Source of the DNA: Schistosoma haematobium
Lineage: Eukaryota > Platyhelminthes > Trematoda > Strigeidida > Schistosomatidae
DNA: 64,000 nucleotides
Assembly: GCF_000699445.3 (NCBI RefSeq)
Contig: NC_067199.1
Span: 32,100,902-32,164,901, forward strand
Direction: 5' to 3'
Shown here: positions 28,301 to 41,100 of the stretch, piece after piece
Position numbering within the stretch: position 1 is the first letter of the stretch
Layout of the letters: the number at the start of each line of letters is the position of its first letter
Notes under the pieces: model-generated
Database searches by the model: none
The model's input: only the letters and a program-made list of their open reading frames with translations
What the model was told of the DNA's origin: nothing
Program-made: the position numbers and the translations under genes

Positions 28301-31300
28301 TCTGAATACTGAAGAACAATGCAAGGTAACTGGTTTGTTTTTCAGGTGTTCTGATTAGCGAATGATTGTGTTTGAAAATATTATGTATATTTAGTGGCCC
28401 TCTATCTAACTCCAGTTAGATTGAACAAATGATTTTTACCGAATGATTTCTACTGAAGTATGCATCCTTGCTATACACGTATATAATTGTTGGCTTAAAT
28501 CACGTTAACGAATGACGGTATTTAATAAGTCAAATACGAGAATGAAGTTTTGAATACGTATATTTTGTGCACTGATTGATTTGAACAGACAATCAGAGGA
28601 ATGAAGCAAACAGAAGAGAGCAAAGCCAAATGGCGTGCATTGAAGGTGTGTAAGCCAACTCGATTTAATCAAGCGTTGATCGACATTTATAGTCACAGAT
28701 ATGTGATAATGTAAGATATGAAATGCACACACATTCGTTTACATATGAATAGTCAATGTTGATGAGCAAATAATTGACGAGTTTAAAATGTGACTTAAGA
28801 AGAATGAATAAACTGGTTTGTCCGGAATCCTGAATAAACTATGTGAGCTTAACTTATCAACCGACACTACATATACATCAGTTTATTACTGCATACAGTA
28901 ATGGTGGTAATGAACAGAAGTTATAGAGTAATTTAATAAATCGCCCTATTAGTGAGTATTAAACACTTACAATCCATAATTTCAAAAAGATTTACCTAAT
29001 TCGTCCCATTATTCAAACAAAAAAGGCAAAAGACTACTTAGGCAGGAGAAGAGACCCATTAAATGTTCATAATAAAGTACACTTTTGCCCAGTGGCATCA
29101 TTTGCAGTTAGCTGACCTAGGAAGTGATAAAAATCTATCGGCGGCTATAATGTGCTCGCAGTGTTTTACTTATAGATAAGTAAATTAAATACGATCGATC
29201 TAGTCCTGTAGTAACTATCAACTCTGAGATGCAGGTACATTCAACCAAAGAGTACTAAATAGAACGGAACGCTCGTCCTGGATTCCACTGCAAACCACCA
29301 TCCAACATTATTCTAGCTTATTAAAGTATCAGGATATGTAAGGGAACATTAATTGTGAGCTTAGACAGAAAGCATTACTTCCAGCCTTATTAATTTGCAA
29401 TTTTATATTAATAAAAGTATTTATTTTTTGACTAAAAACACCTTAGGTGATATATGGCTTGTATTAAGTAGAAAAGTAAAAGATTGTCATTTAAAAACCA
29501 AATCAATCCTTAGGTACTAGAAAATCAGTAGTACTAATAAACTTTAACCAAATTTAATACGAGAATTACTTTACAAGTTGAAAAACATTCCCATACATGA
29601 TAAATTTCACCATTTCGAGAAAAAAACACAATCGTATCGACGGCTTCACTGGTCAGCTATCGTTTACACGATTTTAATTAAAGATAATAAAACAATCTGT
29701 TGAAAAGAATAATTAAGATTAGTAAATAAACACATGTGAAATAAGGGAAACAATACGACTTATTTATATACAGATACTATAGTTGATCTCAGAAATGATC
29801 AACATTTCTACAGTTATGATTAACAAGTTTCTGCTTATTCTGATCTACATCTTATAATGGTATCTGTAAGAAAACTGACATAATTCATGTCATAAATCTT
29901 CAACTATGTCAATAATACATTAATTTTTATTGTCTGAAAACATCTTTAATGTCGCTTACACATAGTGTATTATTGTGAACTGAAGATGAAGCTCTTAGAC
30001 ATTAAATCAGTGTAATAGAATAAAATTTACTTTTCCTAGTAGAAATTTGTTTGATACAGTCAAAAATTCAATCACAAAATACTACTGTTACAGAGATTTC
30101 GAAAAAAAGATAATAGGACATGTTACGTTAGTGTTTGTAGATTCAATCCGTGGAAGATTAGTAAATATTCATTTTGGAAAATTAAGCAAGTGTTCATTGA
30201 CTTCTGGCTTTCACTGATTCCTTAGCTGAATTCAGTTCATAATGTATATCATCCTTGAAATGAAAAGTATTTTCACGACTTTAATGTCATTACGACAATA
30301 TTCAGCACAAAACGTATTTTTGAATTAAGGTACTATTGGCTACTTATGTTTCTTTTTGCATGAACTCTAGTGTACTTTTCCATTGATCTGTCGAGGCCTA
30401 GAAAAAGATATAGAACATATTAACCACTCCACTGTTTTTTCTTCAATCTAGATGTATTTAACCTGATGACGAATTTTAATTAGATTACATATTCTATCTC
30501 ACTAGGATAATTTGATTTGCTTGATCTACTTTATTTGTTTAGATGATGAACTTAATTATTCGAAACGTGATTCTAAACTATCCAATAGTCAAATTCATAC
30601 TAACAATGTAAACAAAATCATATCCAATCCTATATCTCGTTCAATGACAAAATTGAATTCTTTAGCACCAGAGGATGCGATAAATAGTGACAATTTTGAA
30701 AATCGTCCAAGTTCAGCTAAAGATTTAACTACTAACGATGTACAGTCTAAATTCGTAAATGGTTCTACTATGTCCATTTACAAAGGAAGTAATAGTTGTA
30801 ATAGTAATAGTAAAACTAATAGAATTCAGTCAACCACAGGCTATTTGAATTCAGATAGTAATTCGGATAAATTAGGTTCGATTAAGTATGCATCAACAGA
30901 ATCAAATTCAGAAGTGATGCTTATGAATATAACCAATTCATCGGGACAACCAATTTCAATAATTACTAATCCAATACAAATTGATACATTGCAAGTGTCT
31001 AACGAAGATATTATGAATACTGGTCGAAGTGGAACAGTCTCATCAGCAGTAAAAATAGAAACAGTGTCGACAGCAACAACAGCAACAACGACAACTACCA
31101 CAGGACTAACAACTAACTACATTCCAAATCCAGACTCATATTTAACTGCTCCTACTACATTCTTTTATTTCTATAACAATGAAGGGCAGTTATTTGCACT
31201 TCCAAGTAATGCATTAATTTTTCCTACTACTGTTGGTCGCCTTGGCACAACAACTGTATCAAATGAGACAGCATATAGTAGTCCATCAACATTTATTACT

Positions 31301-34300
31301 CCACAAGTGAATGGAAATAACGGTAGTACCAATTGTTGTAATAATTCTTCCACCATTCGTACTACAAGTTGTGTTTCTAGTTATGAAGTTCCAGAGCAAT
31401 TGTATTCAGGTCCAAATTATAGTACTATTCTTAAAAATACTGATAATAATCAATGTCGTGATCTTATATCGAGTTATTCAGTGCCTATACAACCTTCATT
31501 TCTTAATGGATTTCATCAATGGGTACCTGGTCAAATTACCTTAGATAATCAAACAGGAATTCAACAACTTCAAAACTCTTCCACTAATTCTTTAGTGATG
31601 CCATCGAATCAAGGTGTAATTTTACATCCATCATGTCCATTTCCTTTACCTTCAGTTGGATTAATTCAACCATTAATATCAAATATTTATTCTAATCAAA
31701 ATTTCAATTCTACATCTAGTTCAGATGATAATAGTAATCGTAATAATTCATCTAAACAAAAGAATAATCAATCTAATATTTGTTCACTTATGAATCGCTC
31801 TACAGATCAATTTAAATTACGTCGTTTTACTAGTGATCTACCAAGTTTACTAGGTAATGCTAAATCAACACGTTCAGGTATGACTTCTGGAAAATTAATT
31901 AATTCCAGTAATAATCATTCAAAATATTCTGGTAAAGGTTTAATGTCCACATTTTTAGATGATTATAACAATACGTTAAATAATCAGACAGTTGCTAATC
32001 GTCAGAAAAAAGTAAGTTTATTTATTATGATTCACTTATTCATTACTTGTATTGATTTGATTAGAAGTATTATAGGATAAGCATTTTCTTGTAACATTCA
32101 CAAAGCAAAAGGTGATCATAACAAATAATAATTTAGAAATAAACCGTATGATGTTAACTGTTAACATTTTCAACAATGAAACAATTTTAGATTTAACTTA
32201 TATATGTAGAATTAATCAAATACCAAATTGATTTTTTACTCATTCAATAAGTTAATCATTCCTACAACTAGTTTATCAGTATAAGCTAATGTTTAGTAGT
32301 CATTCAAATATTTTCTTTTTGTGATTTAGTGAAACGTTTGGATGATCGGTTTTTATGTTTCAACTTTTTTGCAAGTAACTATTGCTTACGTATTTGATAA
32401 TGACTATGATTCAGGATACATTTTGGAATTTTAATAAGAAATCACTTTCAAGTATAAACACTCATTGTAATATGGATCCATCCTAATAATCGGCTTCATA
32501 CAAAGTATTAATCGTCCTAATGATTCCAATATTGACCACTAACGATTATTTTATGGACAAATAATAATATACGTAAATACTAATCATTACGTGACGATTG
32601 TAAGAATATTACAGTTGTTAGCTTGCATTCAAAGTCTTCTCTGTTTTCTAAAAAGAACTTACTAGTTTATGCATAAAGCAGCTGATTGTTTAAGTGGAAA
32701 GTCTACCAGTTAATGTAACATAATGCTGCATGTATTGATTATCACATCAGACAGATATAAGCTATAAGGGGACTATTGAGTGGATAAATGATAACGGTTA
32801 ATCCATAGAAAGTGTATATGATTTTGGTACATGATAAATAAGAAAACATAAATGCATACAGATATGATAAATTTCAAGGTCATATCTGTTGTAATGATTA
32901 GTAGTGAATGATATATTGGTTCCAACTGTTGTTTACAATTAAAACCGATGTTCAAGAACATATTTGTTTTATTATATTGTTTCACTTAGTCATTTTATTT
33001 CCGATTTAACACCATATACAATGTTTATAGATATTCCAACATGGATTTAAAGTTTAACATATTTGTTTTGTCTAAAAAGCCACTGTTAATTAAGTTACCC
33101 TCAATGAAATCTAAATAATGGCAGATATCAACGAAAAGAAAAGCGCTTTCAACCGTTCAAATGTAAGAAAATTTCCTAATTAGATTAAATAAATTCAAGT
33201 AGTTTGTTGGTACTATGTTGAATTCTAAGATTCAGCATTCAAAGAAAATATCATCTGTATGGTCATCATCAGATGCCCAACTTTTCAAGTTACATTACCA
33301 AAATACTTTGTCAAATCCATTTCATTGACGTCATTGCTAAATTTTACACACTAGTATTTCTATTTGTCAAATTTTAATGTCACAATTTAACATCTGTTAT
33401 CAGTATAGGGTTGTAAAGATTGCTAGGTTTTTGATTGAGATCTTGAATGGATTGATGCTAGATCACCATCCACGATCGTGGATGCACACTGTTGAGAAGT
33501 TCCACTATAGGAAAAGACAGCCGTCCAGTGCTTCCAGGTTTTCAATGGTAGTCTAACATCAATCGTTTTATGATCTCAATCAAAAACTTAACATCCATTA
33601 TTGTAATATTGTTAAACATAAATAAATGTTTTGGAATTTTTTGTTTTCTTTTTGCATATAGCATGCATCTAAAACAAATCTTTATATTCGTGGATTACCA
33701 ACTTCATTTACAGAAGAAGAGTTGCATACTTTAGCACCAGATCGAAAATTGATACGATCAGTGAAGTTAATTGCTGGAGCTGAAGGCGAAAGTAAGACAA
33801 TATGAATATTGTTTTTGTCAAAGCTCTAAACAGTTCCTATTAGTTTACACATGTTATTTTTTGAAAAAAATAATCCAGAAATTTAACATTAAAAATATGA
33901 ACCTTTCATGTAAAATTAAGCAACGAATTAATACGTTTCATTAACTGAGAGTAGAAACTCTTCGAAACTAATGATTTGAATGATGTTATTCGATCAAAAT
34001 CCAAATTATTTAAGAACATTTTACTGTCATAAAGCATCGGAACATTTTAAGTGAAAGGTTTCTTTTTAATATAAACAACATTGTGAATTTGACAGGTTTA
34101 ACTGATGTATTACGAAATCAGTTCGAGTTATTTTATTACATTTTGATGGTTGAAATTGATCAGCTTACAAGTATATCGACATTTTTCAATTCCAATCTCT
34201 AATGACTATTTTATGCCGGAAAATGCATTTCATACTTTTCTATCCATTTGCGGTTATTATATTGTTTTGCACTGAGTAGAATACTCGTTGAATTTTGAAT

Positions 34301-37300
34301 CACAATCTCGAGTGATTATCTCATTCTAAGTTCTATCCTAATGCAAATACAATGAAGATCTGTGTATTAGTTTCAAATGAGAGGATATCAAGACTATTCT
34401 AGTTGTTTTTGTACATATGTACAGAATATTGTGAGTTTAAACCCAAAAGAGTTATGTTAATCATTCTATTAATATCATCAGTTGAAAAAATATTAAACAT
34501 AAATAGTGTGAACTTCCAGCACATTTTAAAACATGTTACATAGTATTACATAGGTTCATAATGTATAATATTATACGTTGTTCAGCTATTTACTTTAATA
34601 CGATGATGACTACTTGAAGCTAATACTTGATATGTTTTTACATGAAAAGAGCCCTTAACTTCATACTTACCTACATACATATGACTATTACTCCTCATGG
34701 AGAACCATATCCCACCCACCAAAAAACTCCATCTAACTCCGTCCTGGACACTCCTTTTCAGTTTTTTCCAGTTCCCATTCATTCTTTTCATGTCTGCTTC
34801 CAACTCACGACGTAGTGTGCTCGTCGGCCTTCCTCTTTTCCGTTTCCCTTCAGGATTCCAAGTTAGCGCTTGACTCGTGATGCAGTTTGGTTATTTCCGT
34901 AATATGTGTCCAATCCACTTCCAACGTCTTTTCCTAATTGTCTGTTCATTTGGAAGCTGGTTTGTCATCTCCCACAATAGGCTGATGCTGATGGTATCCG
35001 GCCAACGGATATTGAATATCTTGTGCAGACAAAAATCTTGCTAAAATAACGCCAACCTCAATTTCATAGTAGTCTTGTAAACGTTTCATGTCAAATGATA
35101 TTCTCATGAAAATATTAATTTGTAAAACGGTAACACTATTCGATTAGCTAATACATATGATTTGTACTGTTGTATCATCGTATCATAAAACTCTAAGAAT
35201 AATAGTAAAGATCATTGTGACAGAAATGAAAACAGTTTTGTCAGTTCCAAAAAATATTTATAAGCCAACGCTTCCTTTATACGCCTTATTTTATTATTTG
35301 TAAATTTGATTAAATTTATTTATTTTTTCTTGTATATTCAGTGTACGGATTTATTGACTTTGTGAATAATGAAGCCGCTAAATCTGCTTTGTTGCATATT
35401 AAATCAGGAAATCGTGAATTATATGTAAATTTTGCTTATGTAAGTTGATTTGTTTAAGATTACATATGGCTCGTTTTTTTCCAAGTAAATTATTTGTTGA
35501 GATCATGAGTCAATTAAAGCTAGACCACCATGAAAAACCTGAAAGCCGTTTCGTTCTATTGTGTGACTCCTCAGCAGTGAGCATCCATGATCCTGCCACG
35601 CGAGATTTCAAACCCAGGACCTACTGGTTTCGCGCGAAAGCACAACCTCTAGACCGCTGAGCCGACATCCAATAGTCTTGGCGTCTAACTCCAACTAATC
35701 CACGAAATTGAGCGATACATCCACCATTGTCATCAGTGACTTACTATCTCACAACAGACCTGGTTGAACTACACTGGTCACTGCCCACTGAAACTCCATG
35801 AAATACCTCTTGAAGCAAGTCACTAGTGAGCATATGCTGATTAGTATCAGCAAAGGTTTTTGTGGAAAATATAGTAATTTCAGTTGTTGAGATCATGAGT
35901 CAATTGAAGCTGGTCTAAAGATTCTGGGTCCGAGTCTCACGTGGCAGGGTCGTGGATGTGCCTTGCTGAAGAGTCCCACAATAGGTAGAAACGGCCATCC
36001 AGTGCTCCCAGGTTTTCCATAGTGTCCTGGCTTCAATTGACTCACGATCTCAACTATTGAAATTACTATAATATCCACAAAAACCCCTTCTAATAAATTA
36101 TTTGTATTTATATTTTATCAAATTAAAAGGTTGCTTTAAACGTAAAGGGATACTTTTTGTTTTACATTATTTACCTAAGCATAACTATTCATTTGATACC
36201 AAGTAATATATTTACGTGAATTATTTCACTGGAATTTCATATTGTCAACTTATTTTCTAGAAAATAATATTGTGAGACTATAATTTATGGACGACCTTTG
36301 AGCGACGCTAGACTGACCTTGAGAGTATCCACCTTATAACCAGGACCAAATGAGGGTTTTAAACCTATGTGAGGAATTAAAATTATAATTTACAATTGTT
36401 GATTAAGGTTAGGAATTAGGTTGTGGGTTGTTATTACGAACTTACATCAGTTATAATGACAAAACTCCATTTAGCCAAAGGGATGAATGCATTTTGCGCC
36501 GAAACTCGAGACCTGTTATCTTATACGTGATTGGTTCGTCAATAAATTAAAGTATCGTCAATAATATTATCAAGATGAAATACTTTTTTTAATCCTTTAA
36601 ACTGACTAATAATCTTTTAGATCTGATGAAACCTTATAGGTATTTTTTTCTTCTATATATCATACAAATGAACTTCAAACTAGCAGGATCAGAATGTCTG
36701 TTTATAGGGTTTAAACAAATTTTCCAAACAGTTAATGATATTTATTGTGACATTAAGATGATTAGTATGTGTACTTGAATGTTGAAAAATTATACACTAA
36801 AATGTAATGTGGTGAATTTTATGGTTGTTTTTTTTAACCGTACAAAATAGAAATAAACCCATATGTAAGAAAGGGAATAACATTCGGTAATATAGTTGTT
36901 GATTAATAATTGTAGTTTTCAGTGAATTCAGTGTTGTAAATCTCTTTCCTATTTTCATTTATTATAAATAATACCACATTTTACCTTCGGTCTAACCATA
37001 TCTGTTAGATTTAACGGATATCTTGGCATTTGAAATCACATAAATTTTAACCTGTACAAATTGGCTTATTATCAAAGTAGAACATCTTAATCGTCAAATT
37101 ATGATTGCATATATGTATCAGAATTCAATAAAGTATAATGTTGAGGAACCACTTTCTATAGTCTAATACAATCCCATGATAGTAATCAATATCAAATATC
37201 AGTGATCAATATAAAAACGACTTAAAAGAAGACTTGATTATAAATAGGTTCAAAAATTTATAAAATAGACCTTTTTTTACATTTGATATGAACATCTGAA

Positions 37301-38095
37301 CTATTGATTTAATAGTTTCTTCAAAGTCATTAAATTCAAAGTAAACTGACAAAATAAAACTTGGTTCACCGAAATAATGATTTCATGCATTGATTAATCT
37401 GATTTTCACTTGTTCTTGTACGTAGTCAACTTAAGTGTCCAAAAGGATTACGGTTAAGTAATTGCTTTCAAGCTACGCATTGAAATTAGTAATGTTGAAT
37501 ACATTCAACAACTTCAAGAACTAAATAGTCTCTAAAGCTCGAGTTAATTCTATGATAAACATCCAAGTTAACATGATTAATTTATTAGGCAATCAAAAAA
37601 ATAGTAATAAAATAAAACTGAAGCAAAACTTTTCAAAGCTAGTTCACCCAAAGATGAACTGACTGAACTTTATTTTAATCATTTTCATTTATAACTGGTT
37701 AGAATAAGTTATCAGTACAATAAACAACAACAAAAATACACTAGAATTTCAATGATTCATCATAACCAAAAACAAATGAGAAAGGATAATTGACAATTAG
37801 AACAATTGAGCTTGTATGTTTACATACAGAAGGTTATTTTTTTTTGAGTGTGAGGATACATTCAAAGAGAATAAATTACATAAAATCTATATTCAGATTA
37901 TCTTATTTAAAGGAAACAACATCTTATTCATTACTGAAAAACTTATTTAAGAATAAGGATAGAATATTTCATGAATATTCATAATATGAAAATTATGGCA
38001 TGAATTCTGTAAGTTATGGGATTATTCATTTAGTAACTACTTCACAGCCCTGTCTACTTGTACATTTCATATAATATTTCCTAAGATGAATTACA

Positions 38096-38126
<31 letters not shown>

Positions 38127-41100
38127 ACAGGAAAGAAAGGGAGGGGAATGGATACCTTCACAAGAAAGAATTGTTAACAATCTGATCAATTTCAGTCACA
38201 TGTCTTCATACCCATTTACATAATTTGATTTATTGCAATTAATCCGTTTTTTTTTCATGTTTCTGTTTTCTCCCTCTTCTTCTTGTTCATGCACCCATTT
38301 CCTTGTTTATTCATTCTAATTATTATTTTATTTGCTTATCCATGAATAATATCTTGTTTGTTTTTCCCTCTCTTCCTGATAATAAAACGGATACTATAAT
38401 CTGTACATAATCATAATTGAAATCTTGATCTTCGTAAGAAATTAATGCTTTCCAAAGTTATTTTCTACCTAAATTATAAAACAGCTGATCTTAACGTAAA
38501 CTAAAGCTTTCAGTATTATTTTATTAACTGATACAAAAGAAAATACTTAGAAACAAGTGAAAATTCATCTAGTTACTATGTAGATCAGTTCAAATAAAAC
38601 AACCTCATCACGCGTCTACGTGATGTACAGCTAAGCTATATAGAGATTTGAACAAATCATTTTTTTTATCATTTAAGCTTGTGTTAATAATGTTGTACCT
38701 TAGAAAGACACTCAAAACTTAGTAATTAATATGATTCAAGATACAATAATCTGTTTACGAGTTTCAGATTAGGAGAAAAGAAAAGAAACCAAAATTACAT
38801 TGTAGTTTTCATTTGAAATATTCAGTTTGTACTCGTTTACGTTTTTACATTAAAATCAACTTAATGATAAATGGATTGTATTTGAGAGATGGATATAATA
38901 ATAAAATAAAATCATCACAATGGTTAGTACAAATGTTATTGTTTATTTTAGATTACTCAGTGGTATTTGTTCACTTTATAATCCATATCTTTCAGAATTT
39001 CCAAGGTAATCATGCATTTGAATACCATTCAAAGGACTGATATTCTTAAAATAGCGGCATCATGGATATTGTGAAATTTAATGTTACTTCTTATCAATTA
39101 ACTTGTAATTCCTGACGTTTTGTAGTTTCTCAATGTTCTAGTTAGATCGGTGGTATTCAGCCAAGTTGAAATAACATTGTTATCATCGATAGTATTCTTA
39201 TAAACTTTGAGCTATACAATCTGTTGAGATACCATAAAGATATCGGTGATAAATACTAGCGAATTTTGATTGATTTTCAAAGATTCACCAGAAAATGACG
39301 GTCTGACAAGATCTATAGACAAGCCGGATTGATATTTGCCTAACATTTCAATTTTATACAAATATATGCAGACAGATGACTAGTTAGAATCTGGCAAAAT
39401 GAATTAATTATTTCAAGATATCAAACGTATAGTATGCTTGATCAATCATCCCTAGTTTAACGTAATGAAACGAAACAAACAGTAATCTAACAAAAATGTT
39501 AACAGGTCCCCTACATCTCTAGGGAATCGCATTCTGAAATTAAATGAACTATGAAATGTATTTATGTAAAAGATATTATATAAGTATGAATATATAAATT
39601 TCCCCCTAAATCAACTATTCTGCTGGGTTTTTCCTCAAAGTTCCCTCATGTTTATATCCTTGTAAATAATATTTTATTTTCTGGAATAAACAACGTATCG
39701 ATACCAACTAAACGACTGTTGAACATGGGAAAGCCTTAAATAACTGCTTCATCCAAATATGTGACTCCTTACAGTACACATCCACGAACCCGACGGAGAT
39801 CGAATTCAGGAACTTAAGTTGTTTGACCAACATCATTATGTAACTTAATCTATGAAAATGCAACAGTATCCACATGGACCTCTGTTTTAACTATTTTGCG
39901 ACCGAAAAATTGAAAAACAAAGAAAAAGTAACCACTTGAAATATTAAAAGAATCTAAGTAACAATTTATTGGTTTTTTAATATTTGTTTGAAGATCACCT
40001 TCCCCTTCTGTTTTTTCCATTCATCTTAGGAATCTGAAAAAGATCCACAAAATGTTTATATTACCAATATTCCTGAATCGTGGACAGCATCTAATGTTGA
40101 AGATTTGAAACAAATCTTTCAACCTTATGGACCTATAGCAACTGCTATTGTAATGACAAAGAGATCGAATAATTTCTGTACAGGTACTAATAGGTTTTCT
40201 TCTCTCAGTTTGATTCATATTTTATTTGTGTATTTGAAGTAGTGTCCCGATATTCTTCTGATTAAGGACTTGTTAGCTGGAGGTACTTGCATTTCATTAC
40301 AGGTATGAACTAGGTATATACAACTATCAAATCTTCAATAGATTAAAGTGTGAGATCTAAGTTACACAACTAATCATTATCCAAGTTGTAAATTTAATCA
40401 TTATCGTAATATCCCTTTAAAGGAGCTATATATCAACAAAGACTGTTCAAATTCAGTCCTGACTATGAATCTTTCTAAATAACAGTATGTTTTTATTGTT
40501 TTAGTGGTTTATGATCTATGAGTATGTAGTGACTGAGGTTAGACAAAATAATAATCTATTCACTATACGATACATGAGTACTATCATTAATTATTGTTAA
40601 TGTCTTCTTAGTTTCGATTTACTCATGAAAGTATGAGATATCAGTTTTGCAAGCAATTTCCATATTTTATCTTTATTGTAATGCATACTTAAACCTAAAA
40701 TATAGCTCAATTTTTTTAAAAAAATTTCTATAGTTGTAACTAATAAACTAGAAACATAAATATATATCGATAAAAACAAAAGAACTTTTAGCCGATGTTC
40801 CAAATGACTACCATTTTGTTTGATGACTAGGTTACGGATTAAATCAATTTCACTGCTACTTTTTGGATAACCCGTCCCGCTGATGTAATTTAAACAATTG
40901 GAATTTAAAAGAGGGTTACAACACTATAATCGGTTATGGCTATTTTAAGTCTTCAAGTTTCACATGGGTTTATTTTTACTCATTTCTTTTTAAAAAAATA
41001 TATTTACATATGACTTTGTACTACAACCCCTTGGTTCTTAACTATCAATCACACAATGTTCATAATATTTGTATAATTATGTTGGGATTGTTTTCATTTC

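Larger units (their letters stand above)
15263..30542 (+). other. 15.3-kb intron
   Basis: Bounded by donor GTAAGT at 15263 and acceptor TTATTTGTTTAG at 30531-30542. It contains family B copies (16440, 24685, 26515), family A copies (18325, 20350, 21590, 21975, 27411, 29215), a pair of unclassified repeats (17479, 28479) and simple repeats. A candidate cassette exon lies at 22374. The stretches between these (for example 15263-16440, 22540-24680, 24880-26510 and 29310-30540) show nothing recognisable. Confidence 0.8.
35440..40029 (+). other. Intron between RRM1 and RRM2
   Basis: Holds the family B insertion at 35498, an (AT)n run at 38098-38126 and a decayed family B copy near 39700. The T-rich stretch at 38250-38380 and the small open frames near 37790 and 38813 do not look like genes. 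Confidence 0.8.

Noticed and set aside
30595..31356. Several minus-strand open frames opposite exon c
   Set aside because: Shadows of the Ser/Asn/Thr-rich exon, whose splice phases and codon composition support the + strand.
38981..39006. Possible 10-nt micro-exon (AG before, GT after) in the inter-RRM intron
   Set aside because: Ten bases cannot be inserted between two phase-0 exon ends without a frameshift, and such tiny matches are expected by chance.
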